From the NCBI GenBank assembly GCA_021775965.1, contig JAJFGV010000014.1, forward strand, positions 1-64,000: DNA of 64,000 nt, in the 5' to 3' direction. The position numbers were made by a program, and so were the translations under genes. Below are positions 55,237-63,754 of the stretch, piece by piece; positions within the stretch are counted from its first letter, which is position 1; each line of letters starts with the position of its first letter. The stretch is from Alphaproteobacteria bacterium. GTDB lineage: Bacteria > Pseudomonadota > Alphaproteobacteria > Micavibrionales > Micavibrionaceae. The notes under the pieces are model-generated. The model was given only the letters and a program-made list of their open reading frames with translations. It was not told where the DNA came from and made no database searches.

Positions 55237-56517
55237 TTAAGCCGCAGCCTTCCTGTACTCCATGATCCGCACTTCCATCTCATCACGAAAGTGCCGGATC
55301 AACCCCTGGATCGGCCAGGCGGCGGCATCACCAAGCGCACAGATCGTATGGCCTTCGATCTCCTTAGTCACATCCCAGAGCATATCAATCTCTTCAACCG
55401 TCGCATTACCCGCCACCATACGCCGCATCACGCGCCACAGCCAACCAGTGCCCTCGCGGCATGGCGTACACTGGCCACAACTTTCATGCATATAAAATTG
55501 CGACAGCCTGCAAATCGCGTAAATGAGATCCGTCGATTTATCCATGACAATCACCCCGGCGGTACCAAGTCCACTCCCCGCCTCGCGCAGATTGTCAAAA
55601 TCCATCGGAATCGAATCGCACACATCCTTCGGCAGCATCGGCGTTGACGAACCGCCAGGAATAACGGCTTTCAAATTCTCCCAGCCGCCACGCACGCCGC
55701 CACAATGTTTCTCGATCAGCTCCTTCAGCGGAATGCCCATCTCTTCTTCAACATTGCAGGGCTGCTCCACATGGCCGGAAATACAAAACAGTTTCGTGCC
55801 TGCATTCTTTTCATCCAACCCCAGCCCGGCAAACCAGCCCGCTCCACGCCGTAAAATCGTCGGTGCCACAGCAATCGTTTCAACATTGTTCACCGTTGTT
55901 GGGCACGAATACAACCCGGCCATCGCCGGAAAAGGTGGCTTGTTGCGCGGCTGGCCTTTTTTTCCCTCCAGTGATTCAATCAGCGCGGTTTCCTCACCGC
56001 AGATATACGCCCCGGCGCCACGGTGTACGATGACATCAAAATCCCAGCCCGACCCGGCGGCGTTCTTACCAAGCAGCCCGGCATCATAAGCTTCATGCAC
56101 CGCCTTCCAAAGATTAGAACCCTCATTGTAAAACTCACCGCGAATATAAATATACGCAGCATGCGCGCCCATCGCGAACCCGGCAATCAACGCCCCCTCG
56201 ATCAATTTATGCGGATCATAGCGCATGATCTCGCGGTCCTTGCACGTGCCCGGCTCGGATTCATCGGCATTGATGACAAGATAATGCGGACGGCCATCGG
56301 ATTCTTTCGGCATAAACGACCATTTCATCCCGGTGGGAAATCCAGCGCCGCCGCGACCGCGCAGACCCGAGGCTTTCATTTCCTCGATAATCCACTCACG
56401 GCCTTTTTTAATGATCGCCTTGGTGCCATCCCAGTCGCCACGCTTCTTCGCCGCGGCAAGACCAAAGTCCTCCCAGCCATATAAATTCGTAAATATGCGG
56501 TCTTCGTCGTTAAGCAT
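55237..56517 (-). CDS. nuoF: NADH-quinone oxidoreductase subunit F
   Basis: NADH- and FMN-binding subunit of complex I. 426 residues. NADH/FMN region [41 protein letters not shown], and the N3 [4Fe-4S] ligands in [10 protein letters not shown] with the distal C in [16 protein letters not shown] at 56517 abuts the nuoE stop. It is the last gene of the first nuo block; the next gene on the strand is the Panacea gene, 86 bases away. Confidence 0.97.
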   Translation of the reverse strand: MLNDEDRIFTNLYGWEDFGLAAAKKRGDWDGTKAIIKKGREWIIEEMKASGLRGRGGAGFPTGMKWSFMPKESDGRPHYLVINADESEPGTCKDREIMRYDPHKLIEGALIAGFAMGAHAAYIYIRGEFYNEGSNLWKAVHEAYDAGLLGKNAAGSGWDFDVIVHRGAGAYICGEETALIESLEGKKGQPRNKPPFPAMAGLYSCPTTVNNVETIAVAPTILRRGAGWFAGLGLDEKNAGTKLFCISGHVEQPCNVEEEMGIPLKELIEKHCGGVRGGWENLKAVIPGGSSTPMLPKDVCDSIPMDFDNLREAGSGLGTAGVIVMDKSTDLIYAICRLSQFYMHESCGQCTPCREGTGWLWRVMRRMVAGNATVEEIDMLWDVTKEIEGHTICALGDAAAWPIQGLIRHFRDEMEVRIMEYRKAAA

Positions 56518-57177
56518 CTAAGCCACTCCCGCTTTCTTCGCACGATCTTCCAGGGACGTCGGACCAGACATTGCCATCGAGCCTTTGCGTCCGCGCTGCG
56601 AGCCAATATTGGGCTTCATATCCTCGGCCAGAAGATCCAGCACTTCCTTGATGGTATCCGACGTCAAATCTTCAAAATAATCATCATTGATCTGCACCAT
56701 CGGTGCATTCACACAGGCACCAAGGCATTCCACTTCCATGAGAGAAAACTTTCCGTCCTTCGTCGTTTCACCCATGCCAATGCCAAGATGTTTCTTGCAT
56801 GTCTTCACAATATCATCGCTACCACACAGCCAGCACGGCGTCGTTGTACAAAGCTGCACCAGATATTTCCCGACCGGCGCCATGTTATACATCGAATAAA
56901 AACTCGCGACCTCGTAAACCTTCACCTTCTCCATGCCCAAAACTTCCGCGATATGATCCATTGCCGCGCGCGGGATCCAGCCACCATAAGGCGGATCGGC
57001 CTTCGCACCCTCTTCCGCGACCTGACGCTGCGCCAGATCAAGCAGTGGCATCACCGCGCTTTGCTGCCGTCCCGGTGGGTACAGCGCAATCAACTCACCA
57101 GCCTTCTTTTTACAAGCCTTGTTAAACACAAAGCTCTCCGGCTGGTAATCGGCATTCAAATCAAATGGTTTTTTCAT
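56518..57177 (-). CDS. nuoE: NADH-quinone oxidoreductase subunit E
   Basis: Thioredoxin-like [2Fe-2S] subunit (N1a) of the NADH arm. 219 residues. Ligands are CTTTPCWLCGS and VECLGACVNAPMVQIN; the extra Cys in WLCGS is also visible. The last ~50 residues are a basic, low-complexity tail (SQRGRKGSMAMSGPTS) beyond the fold. Its ATG overlaps the upstream secreted-protein stop (ATGA) and its stop abuts nuoF. Confidence 0.96.
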   Translation of the reverse strand: MKKPFDLNADYQPESFVFNKACKKKAGELIALYPPGRQQSAVMPLLDLAQRQVAEEGAKADPPYGGWIPRAAMDHIAEVLGMEKVKVYEVASFYSMYNMAPVGKYLVQLCTTTPCWLCGSDDIVKTCKKHLGIGMGETTKDGKFSLMEVECLGACVNAPMVQINDDYFEDLTSDTIKEVLDLLAEDMKPNIGSQRGRKGSMAMSGPTSLEDRAKKAGVA

Positions 57178-57794
57178 TGCTCTAATAACTTTGGCTGTTT
57201 AGAAACTTTATTAATCATGCTAATACCCCCAATTAAATTTCCATACGTCCAATATGAATATTCTCTGCCCGCTTTATTAGTTTCAGGAGCAGAACAAAAA
57301 ATTCGCAATAAATTTCTCTGGCCATCTATTGAAAATACATGCAACACATGAGCCTTCTTGCCTTTATGCACAGTTGGATCCTGAGCATAAATTTCTATAC
57401 CCAAATAGTCTCTATCATCAGGAGACTTAATAACAGTAATTGGAATATCTATACTTTTATAAAAATCAACGATTCCATAAACAGCATATTCTAATATCGT
57501 ATACGCCCTGTCGGCACTATCAATAGCCTTGCCAACAAAAGAATTTTTGAAATCTTTTGTATGCATAAAGCTACATTCAGCTTTAACACCATGTTTGTTT
57601 TTAAAATCTAGCACATGCAAAAAAGTGATTTCGCCTGTATTTTTATTATATCTATATTGTTCAAGGGTTTCAGCTTCCTGCCATTGATCTGGTATTGGAA
57701 TACGCACAAAATCATTCTCGAATGCATATGATGCAGATGAAAACAGCAAAGAAATAGCAAGAAGACTGAATATAATTATACTTCGGATCATCAT
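57174..57794 (-). CDS. Hypothetical secreted protein within the nuo operon (206 residues)
   Basis: Signal peptide ([23 protein letters not shown]) and a mature periplasmic domain of about 180 residues starting [20 protein letters not shown], with two Cys (ECSFMH and IFCSAPE) that could form a disulfide. No family recognised. It overlaps nuoD at its start and nuoE at its stop (both ATGA), so it is translated from the nuo mRNA. Its bases are clearly more AT-rich than nuoD and nuoE, pointing to a foreign origin. Confidence 0.7.
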   Translation of the reverse strand: MMIRSIIIFSLLAISLLFSSASYAFENDFVRIPIPDQWQEAETLEQYRYNKNTGEITFLHVLDFKNKHGVKAECSFMHTKDFKNSFVGKAIDSADRAYTILEYAVYGIVDFYKSIDIPITVIKSPDDRDYLGIEIYAQDPTVHKGKKAHVLHVFSIDGQRNLLRIFCSAPETNKAGREYSYWTYGNLIGGISMINKVSKQPKLLEQ

Positions 57795-58999
57795 CGATCA
57801 ATTTCTCCAAACACAATGTCCAGAGAGCCGATATTACTCACCGTATCGGCCAGCTGGTGCCCCTTGGACAAAAACTCCAGCGCCTGCAAATGGGGAAAGC
57901 CCGGCGCACGAATGTGGCAGCGATACGGTCGGTTCGACCCATCGGACACCAGATAAACTCCAAACTCACCTTTCGGCGCCTCGACAGCCGTATAAGTTTC
58001 CCCCGCCGGCACATGATAGCCTTCGGTATATAATTTGAAATGATGGATGAGCGCTTCCATCGAAGTTTTCATCTCTGCGCGTGGCGGCGGTGAAACTTTA
58101 TAATCATCCACCTTGATCAGGCCTTCGGGTATTTTTTCAATGCACTGCCTCATAATCTTGATTGATTCATACATCTCGGCCATGCGCACCAGATAGCGCG
58201 CGTAACAATCACCGGTCTTGCCAACCGGAATATCAAAATCCATTTCTTCGTACACATCATAAGGCTGCGACTTGCGCAAATCCCACGCCACATTCGAGCC
58301 ACGCAACATCGGCCCCGTAAATCCCCAATCCATCGCCTCTTCTGCGCTCGCCACACCGATATCAACCGTGCGTTGTTTGAAAATGCGGTTGTTGGTGAGT
58401 AAATTATCAATGTCGCCAAGAAAGTTCGGCAGGCCATCACACCACTCCAAAATATCATCCGTCAAACCATCCGGCATATCCTGATGCACGCCGCCGGGAC
58501 GAATATAATTCGCATGCAGCCGCGCGCCGCTAACCCGCTCGTAAAACTCCATACCTTTTTCGCGCTCTTCAAATCCCCACAGCGCCGGGGTGATCGCACC
58601 AACATCCAGAGCAAAGGTCGTGATATTCATGATGTGATTCAGCACCCGCCCAATTTCACAAAACAACACGCGGATATATTGCGCACGTTTCGGCGGTGTA
58701 ATCCCCAGCAGCTTTTCCGTCGCCAATGCAAACGCATGCTCCTGGTTCATCGGCGCAACGTAATCCAGCCGGTCAAAATACGGCACCGCTTGCACATAGG
58801 TTTTATATTCAATGAGTTTTTCGGTGCCACGATGAAGCAAACCAATATGCGGATCGGCGCGCTCGATAATCTCGCCTTCCATCTCCAGCACAAGGCGCAA
58901 CACGCCATGCGCCGCCGGATGCTGCGGCCCGAAATTCATGGTAAAGGGACGGATCTGCGTCTCTTCGCCCATATCTAAATTTTCTGCTGCATCACCCAT
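57791..58999 (-). CDS. nuoD: NADH-quinone oxidoreductase subunit D
   Basis: 49-kDa subunit at the quinone site of complex I. 402 residues. Family signature [94 protein letters not shown] are all present. Start at 58999 abuts the nuoC stop. The stop overlaps the secreted gene as ATGA. Confidence 0.97.
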   Translation of the reverse strand: MGDAAENLDMGEETQIRPFTMNFGPQHPAAHGVLRLVLEMEGEIIERADPHIGLLHRGTEKLIEYKTYVQAVPYFDRLDYVAPMNQEHAFALATEKLLGITPPKRAQYIRVLFCEIGRVLNHIMNITTFALDVGAITPALWGFEEREKGMEFYERVSGARLHANYIRPGGVHQDMPDGLTDDILEWCDGLPNFLGDIDNLLTNNRIFKQRTVDIGVASAEEAMDWGFTGPMLRGSNVAWDLRKSQPYDVYEEMDFDIPVGKTGDCYARYLVRMAEMYESIKIMRQCIEKIPEGLIKVDDYKVSPPPRAEMKTSMEALIHHFKLYTEGYHVPAGETYTAVEAPKGEFGVYLVSDGSNRPYRCHIRAPGFPHLQALEFLSKGHQLADTVSNIGSLDIVFGEIDR

Positions 59000-59662
59000 T
59001 TAGCTTGCCTTACTGTCTTTCCAGCCAAACTCCGGCTTCGTCCCTTTTTCATCGCCGGGCAGTTGAATATCCGTCATCCCCTCCCACGGCGAGAGATAAT
59101 CAAAACTCCGAAAATCCTGCGAAAGCTGCACCGGCTCATAAACCACGCGCTTTAATTCCTCATCATAACGCAGCTCAACATAGCCCGTCAGCGGAAAATC
59201 CTTACGCTGAGGATGGCCTTCAAAACCGTAATCCGTCAGTATCCGCCGCAGATCCGGATTACCTTCAAACATCACCCCGTACATATCCCACACTTCACGC
59301 TCATACCAACCGGCCGCGCTGAATATCCCGGTCGCGGTTGGCACCAATACATTTTCGGCAACCGCCACCTTTACCCGCACGCGGTGGTTTTGTCGCATCG
59401 ATAGCAATTGATAAACAACTTCGAACCGTTCCGGCCGTTCCGGATAATCAACCCCACAAATATCAATTAAAACCTGACAACCACATTCCTTGTTGTCCCT
59501 TAAAAACTGCAGGGTTTTGCACACGCCTTCCGGCTTAACATTAATAATCAGCTCATCCTGAATAAATTCAAACCCTTGCGAAACCTCACCCAGTTTCTCA
59601 ACGATAAATTCAGCCAGATCTTTAATGGCATCACCGGGCTCGCCGTTTTTCTTATCTGGCAA
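59000..59662 (-). CDS. nuoC: NADH-quinone oxidoreductase subunit C
   Basis: 30-kDa subunit of the quinone module. 220 residues from TTG at 59662 with GGAGG 9 bases upstream. Motifs [50 protein letters not shown] and [25 protein letters not shown] are typical. An ATG at 59731 would add 23 residues made from the duplicated nuoB-nuoC junction; I prefer TTG. The start region repeats sequence from the end of nuoB. Confidence 0.93.
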   Translation of the reverse strand: MPDKKNGEPGDAIKDLAEFIVEKLGEVSQGFEFIQDELIINVKPEGVCKTLQFLRDNKECGCQVLIDICGVDYPERPERFEVVYQLLSMRQNHRVRVKVAVAENVLVPTATGIFSAAGWYEREVWDMYGVMFEGNPDLRRILTDYGFEGHPQRKDFPLTGYVELRYDEELKRVVYEPVQLSQDFRSFDYLSPWEGMTDIQLPGDEKGTKPEFGWKDSKAS

Positions 59663-59769
59663 TGCGTGTGTCCTCCCGCAAAGCAAACAGAAGGTTTGTT
59701 TGTAAACTAAAAAAGCAGCTACGCTGATCATACATTATGATATTATCTAGCAATCCTGGTATCCTCCCG
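59652..59769 (-). repeat. Duplicated nuoB-nuoC junction (two copies 91 bases apart)
   Basis: The 27 bases ending nuoB (59743-59769, coding REDTRIAR and stop) recur at 59652-59678 just before nuoC, where they again read REDTRIAR and stop in another frame. 22 of 27 bases match and all five differences are synonymous. Both copies carry GGGAGG and a TTG. The 64 bases between show no gene. Confidence 0.7.
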
Positions 59770-60318
59770 CTGAATTTTCTTCTGAAGCTGCAGCAAGCCA
59801 TACACCAGCGCCTCAGCCGTCGGCGGGCAACCCGGCACATAAATATCAACCGGCACAATCCGATCACATCCGCGCACAACCGAATAAGAATAATGGTAAT
59901 ACCCGCCACCATTGGCACAACTACCCATCGACACCACCCAGCGCGGCTCCGGCATCTGGTCGTACACGCGGCGCAAAGCCGGCGCCATCTTATTGGTCAG
60001 CGTCCCGGCGACAATCATCACGTCAGACTGACGTGGGGACGGGCGCGGAATAATCCCAAAGCGATCCAGATCATAACGGCTCATATAGGCATGGATCATC
60101 TCCACCGCACAGCACGCCAACCCAAACGTCATCGGCCACATCGAACCGGTACGCGCCCAGTCAAACAAATTATCGGCGCTGGTCAAAAGAAAACCCTTCT
60201 CATGCAGCGTTTTTGAAATCGCAGCGGGAATAACGTCCTGCTCGCTGGCGGGCGGCAGCGGAACATTCGTGCGCAGCTCGTAATCCGGCGCGGTGATAAC
60301 TTTTTTATCGTGGCCCAT
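59743..60318 (-). CDS. nuoB: NADH-quinone oxidoreductase subunit B
   Basis: Carries cluster N2, the electron donor to quinone. 191 residues from ATG at 60318 ([12 protein letters not shown]). The four Cys ligands lie in [28 protein letters not shown] and [15 protein letters not shown]. Its ATG overlaps the preceding small membrane gene by 14 bases. The C-terminus REDTRIAR is repeated downstream as a stray copy. Confidence 0.97.
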   Translation of the reverse strand: MGHDKKVITAPDYELRTNVPLPPASEQDVIPAAISKTLHEKGFLLTSADNLFDWARTGSMWPMTFGLACCAVEMIHAYMSRYDLDRFGIIPRPSPRQSDVMIVAGTLTNKMAPALRRVYDQMPEPRWVVSMGSCANGGGYYHYSYSVVRGCDRIVPVDIYVPGCPPTAEALVYGLLQLQKKIQREDTRIAR

Positions 60319-60535
60319 TATAATCTTCTTTTTTAATTCTGTATCCTGCCGCCAAAGCGTATCCGACTGTTCCTCCAAGTAATACACCAGGAATAAATCC
60401 AGAAATAGCTGTTCCAAAACCTGCTATACCAAAGCCGCTCCCGACGAACCCCATAATAAGCGCAAAGGCCACTGTCCAAACAAACTTCTTTGATCTTAGC
60501 ATTCTTAAAAAATTGTTTTCTAAAACCTTTTTCAT
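60305..60535 (-). CDS. Small hypothetical membrane protein between nuoA and nuoB (76 residues)
   Basis: A basic N-terminus ([18 protein letters not shown]) and two glycine-rich membrane segments (about 20-38 and 42-62), ending KKEDYNGPR. No family recognised. ATG at 60535 lies 5 bases after the nuoA stop, with GGGAG at the nuoA end as ribosome site; its end overlaps nuoB by 14 bases. nuoA and nuoB are normally adjacent, so this is an insertion into a conserved pair. Confidence 0.6.
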   Translation of the reverse strand: MKKVLENNFLRMLRSKKFVWTVAFALIMGFVGSGFGIAGFGTAISGFIPGVLLGGTVGYALAAGYRIKKEDYNGPR

Positions 60536-60539
60536 AGCT

Positions 60540-60911
60540 TTACTCCCATTCCAACCCGCCCTTCTTCCACTCATAAATAAACCCGACGGTCAAAACCCCA
60601 AGAAAAACCATCATCGACCAAAACCCGAACACGCCGATATCACCCAGCGCAATCGCCCAGGGAAACAAAAACGCAATCTCGAGATCGAAAATAATAAACA
60701 GCAACGTCACCAGATAAAACCGCACATCAAACTTGCTGCGCGCATCGGAAAACGCATCAAAGCCACATTCATAGGCTGAGAGCTTCTCCGCATCAGGCTT
60801 TCGTGGCCCGGCCAATATGGACCCAGCAATCATCGCCACCGACACCACACTGGCGACACCCATGAAGATAAGAATTGGAAGATACGCGATCAGAAAATCT
60901 TGAGATGCCAT
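60540..60911 (-). CDS. nuoA: NADH-quinone oxidoreductase subunit A
   Basis: Three-helix membrane subunit of complex I, 123 residues, normal. Motifs [40 protein letters not shown] with the conserved Glu. First gene of the nuo block. The 206 bases upstream, shared with a divergent gene, contain no clear consensus promoter; a stem ATCGT-TATCAT-ACGAT (about 60995-61010) is visible. Confidence 0.97.
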   Translation of the reverse strand: MASQDFLIAYLPILIFMGVASVVSVAMIAGSILAGPRKPDAEKLSAYECGFDAFSDARSKFDVRFYLVTLLFIIFDLEIAFLFPWAIALGDIGVFGFWSMMVFLGVLTVGFIYEWKKGGLEWE

Positions 60912-61117
60912 AAGAAAACCTTTGGGGCTGGCCTTTTGGATATGTTGCTTATCCGTTTTACCAGCTTGGTGAATTGAAAGGAACAGCTATTGCATCGTTA
61001 TCATACGATAAAGTGTTTGGGGCCTGTATAACCTCAACACTTTTCATTAACATAAATATTGACCTTCAGCCACAAACCGGTTTAGCCTACCTCAAATTAA
61101 ACATAAGGAAGCATTTG

Positions 61118-61510
61118 ATGCCTAAACTTGCCCGCAAAAAGCCTGTGACGACCAACCCCACGTCTGGGCCTCCACAAATAATGTACCTGGCACTAAATCA
61201 AGAAAGCATTAATGCTTTGACAGCCAAATATGCCAATTTGAATCCTAAACCCGTTAATATAAAACAGGGAGACACGAAAACAGCAGGCATAGAAATTAAA
61301 GTTAAGCAAGAAGATGTTCGCACTTTTATCAAACGCACTAGCAGGGAACGCACTGTAATCTTTCCTAATGGGCTAACATACAAAATGGGTAAAGCCACAA
61401 GAGCCTTCAACGATAACGGTCGCCTTACCTTAATCCCTATTAACTCTCCTAAATTCACCACAACTAAGGCAGAGCCGTTACCTGCCCCTACGATCACCTC
61501 TTTCGAATAA
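61118..61510 (+). CDS. Hypothetical protein (130 residues)
   Basis: ATG at 61118 with AAGGAA 7 bases upstream gives 130 residues; a longer frame from 60974 has no ribosome site and is rejected. Basic N-terminus (MPKLARKKPVTTNPTSG), a middle alpha/beta part (IEIKVKQEDVRTFIKRTSRE) and a proline-rich tail. No family, signal or membrane helix. Divergent from nuoA, next to the TerB-domain gene. Confidence 0.6.
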   Translation: MPKLARKKPVTTNPTSGPPQIMYLALNQESINALTAKYANLNPKPVNIKQGDTKTAGIEIKVKQEDVRTFIKRTSRERTVIFPNGLTYKMGKATRAFNDNGRLTLIPINSPKFTTTKAEPLPAPTITSFE

Positions 61511-61516
61511 CCAACG

Positions 61517-61547
61517 CCTGTTATTATCTCCCGAGCCCTGTTATTAT
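61517..61547 (+). repeat. 20-base spaced direct repeat upstream of the TerB gene
   Basis: CCTGTTATTAT occurs at 61517-61527 and again at 61537-61547, a 20-base period, 30-60 bases before the ATG at 61579. About two helical turns apart, so two molecules of a regulator could bind the same face. The second copy includes TATTAT as a possible -10. Confidence 0.4.
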
Positions 61548-61578
61548 GAACTTTGAGTAACCTTACGGAGGAACACCC

Positions 61579-62184
61579 ATGCTCGGCGCGAACAAAATGA
61601 TGATAGGCCTGCTGCTCTGTGTTTTCGGAGTGCTGGTGATTGTAACCACACACTACACCAGCATGCCTGACCTTGTGAACCTGATCGCCTATGGCACCAT
61701 TGCGGTTGGCGGCATTTTATTTGTTCTTGGCCTTCTTTATTCCATGCTCCATCACGGCACCGGCAAAAAAAAGGGTGTTCACCAGGATGACACCGCCATC
61801 TCGGCCACGGCGCTTATTCGCTGCATGATTGCCACCTCGATCGCCGATGGCCATCTCCATGACAACGAAGTCACGACAATCGCAAAAATTTATACGCAAC
61901 TGACCGGATCACCTATGGATGAAAACACAATCCGGGAAACGGCGGACCATATGGAAGAGGAAGGCTCTGATATTCTAACTGAGCTGGCGAATATTAAAGG
62001 TATCCTGGACGATAATCTGAAGAACAAAATCCTGAAAGCCTCGCTGTTCATTCTGGCCGCTGACGGCGTTGTCGAGAAAGACGAGGAAGTCATCCTCGGG
62101 GCAATCCGCAAGGGTCTCGGCATCTCCAAAGGCAAACTCAAAAGCGCCCGCAAGAAAATATTGACGGCGAAGGGCTTGTCTTAA
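61579..62184 (+). CDS. TerB-domain membrane protein
   Basis: 201 residues: two N-terminal membrane helices (about 8-25 and 36-56), a lysine-rich link, and a TerB-like all-helical domain (about 72-200) with acidic metal-binding style loops ATSIADGHLHDNEVTTIAKI and LAADGVVEKDEEVILGAI in twofold repeat. TerB domains occur in tellurite-resistance and stress-sensing membrane systems; a sensor or scaffold role is possible. GGAGG lies 8 bases before ATG, in a leader shared with other small genes. No ter cluster partners are seen. Confidence 0.75.
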   Translation: MLGANKMMIGLLLCVFGVLVIVTTHYTSMPDLVNLIAYGTIAVGGILFVLGLLYSMLHHGTGKKKGVHQDDTAISATALIRCMIATSIADGHLHDNEVTTIAKIYTQLTGSPMDENTIRETADHMEEEGSDILTELANIKGILDDNLKNKILKASLFILAADGVVEKDEEVILGAIRKGLGISKGKLKSARKKILTAKGLS

Positions 62185-62192
62185 GATAAAAA

Positions 62193-62315
62193 TTACTTCT
62201 CTAAAGGCTCTGGCTCTGGACTGGGAAGCGGAAGGCCTTCAGGGTCGCAGGGCTCAAAAGGCGCTTTATCTGCGCGCGCACCAGAAAAAATTTCAAGTAA
62301 TGACGAACCGGACAT
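62193..62315 (-). CDS. Small ORF, 40 residues, downstream of tRNA-Asp
   Basis: ATG at 62315 with AGGAG 9 bases before; reads MSGSSLLEIFSGARADKAPF and then a Pro/Glu/Leu-rich tail. It starts 30 bases after the tRNA-Asp 3' end on the same strand, so it could be expressed by read-through. No family recognised and it may be chance, but the ribosome site is good. Confidence 0.4.
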   Translation of the reverse strand: MSGSSLLEIFSGARADKAPFEPCDPEGLPLPSPEPEPLEK

Positions 62316-62345
62316 GAATATGTACTCCTAACTCAAAAAGTAAAA

Positions 62346-62422
62346 TGGCGCGAGTGACGAGACTTGAACTCGCGGCCTCCGCCGTGACAGGGCGGCGCTC
62401 TAACCAACTGAGCTACACCCGC
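62346..62422 (-). tRNA. tRNA-Asp (anticodon GUC)
   Basis: A complete cloverleaf on the minus strand: acceptor GCGGGTG (62422-62416) pairs with CACTCGC, the D-arm TAGCTCAGTTGG, anticodon loop CTGTCAC giving GUC (Asp), T-loop GTTCAAGTC. Discriminator G and CCA are encoded (62349-62346). Length 77 including CCA. Located between the small ORF and ald. Confidence 0.97.
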
Positions 62423-62486
62423 GCAAGGGTGATGGTTGTTAGTTTCTAATAACTAGCGCCTTAAAAATCAAGCAAAAAAGCGCTGA

Positions 62487-63608
62487 TTAAGCCGCCAAAG
62501 CCTCCGGATCACCGTTAAACGGCAAATCAAGCGATTCCGCCACCGCTTCATGTGTGATCTCACCTTTGCAGACATTAAGCCCCGGACGGAAGCCCGGAAT
62601 ATCCTGCAACGCCTGCTGCCAGCCCTTATCGGCCAACGCCAGCGCATAAGGCAACACAGAATGGTTCAGCGCCAATGCTGACGTCAACGGAACAGCGCCC
62701 GGCATATTGGCCACACAATAATGCACGACATTATCAACAACATAAGTTGGCTTATCATGCGTCGTTGCCTTACTGGTCTCGAAACACCCGCCCTGATCAA
62801 TCGCGATATCAACCATCACAGTGCCAGGAATCAGATCCTTCAGCATCGCTTTAGAGATCAGCTTCGGTGCCGACGCCCCAGGGATCAAAACAGCGCCAAC
62901 AATCAAATCCGCCTGCATCGCTGCTTTTTCCAGCGTATCCATATTCGAATAAACGATATTCGCACGACCATGGAAATAATCATCCAGATAGCGCATACGA
63001 TCATTGGACCGCTCAAGAATAATAACATTCGCGCCCAAGCCAGTGGCCATCTGCGCCGCATGGAAACCGGCAACACCGCCACCAATCACCAAAACATTGG
63101 CCGGCTTCACGCCGGGAACGCCACTGATCAAACGCCCTGTGCCGCCATTATGTTTCTGCAAATTGGTCGCACCAACCATCACAGACAACCGCCCGGCAAT
63201 CTCACTCATCGGCTCAAGCAATGGCAAGCCACGCCCGTCTCTACCCGTCACCGTTTCATAAGCAATCGCCACACAACCTGATTCCATCAAGGCTTCGGTC
63301 TGTGGTTTGTCTGCCGCCAGATGAAGATATGTGAACAGGATCTGATCTTTGCGGAGCATTTTGCATTCGCCCGGCTGTGGTTCCTTAACCTTGACAATCA
63401 TCTCGGCTTTTTCGAAAACCTCTTCGGCGCTGGCCGCTATCGTAGCGCCAGCCTCCTGATAATCCTTATCGGCAAAATTGATCGCTGACCCGGCCCCGGT
63501 CTCAACCAGAACCTCATGGCCGCGTGTTGTGAATTCTTTGACAGATGATGGAACCAACCCAACGCGGTGTTCCAGTGTCTTAATTTCCTTCGGTACGCCT
63601 ATCAGCAT
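62487..63608 (-). CDS. ald: Alanine dehydrogenase
   Basis: NAD-dependent interconversion of L-alanine with pyruvate and ammonia. 373 residues from ATG at 63608 (MLIGVPKEIKTLEHRVGL), behind GGGAG; an upstream frame adds unconserved residues. Catalytic His in FTYLHLAADK, the NAD-binding fold VLVIGGGVAGFHAAQMA (about 168-184) and the Asp in VMVDIAIDQGGCFETSKATTHDKP are visible. Single-gene unit; tRNA-Asp is downstream. Confidence 0.97.
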   Translation of the reverse strand: MLIGVPKEIKTLEHRVGLVPSSVKEFTTRGHEVLVETGAGSAINFADKDYQEAGATIAASAEEVFEKAEMIVKVKEPQPGECKMLRKDQILFTYLHLAADKPQTEALMESGCVAIAYETVTGRDGRGLPLLEPMSEIAGRLSVMVGATNLQKHNGGTGRLISGVPGVKPANVLVIGGGVAGFHAAQMATGLGANVIILERSNDRMRYLDDYFHGRANIVYSNMDTLEKAAMQADLIVGAVLIPGASAPKLISKAMLKDLIPGTVMVDIAIDQGGCFETSKATTHDKPTYVVDNVVHYCVANMPGAVPLTSALALNHSVLPYALALADKGWQQALQDIPGFRPGLNVCKGEITHEAVAESLDLPFNGDPEALAA

Positions 63609-63693
63609 GATCAAACTCCCTTTCATTGAAAAACGCGACAATATGGCCTGATTTTCATGGAAACGCAAGGATTGTAACGATAACTCTAAAAAA

Positions 63694-63722
63694 TTGACAT
63701 AACAGTAAAAATAGCCTATAAA
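63694..63722 (+). promoter_or_regulatory. Near-consensus promoter for the last gene in the window
   Basis: TTGACA (63694-63699), 17-base spacer, TATAAA (63717-63722), about 33 bases before the ATG at 63755. Confidence 0.65.
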
Positions 63723-63754
63723 TCCTATAACCTTTAAATAACTGAGAACTAATT

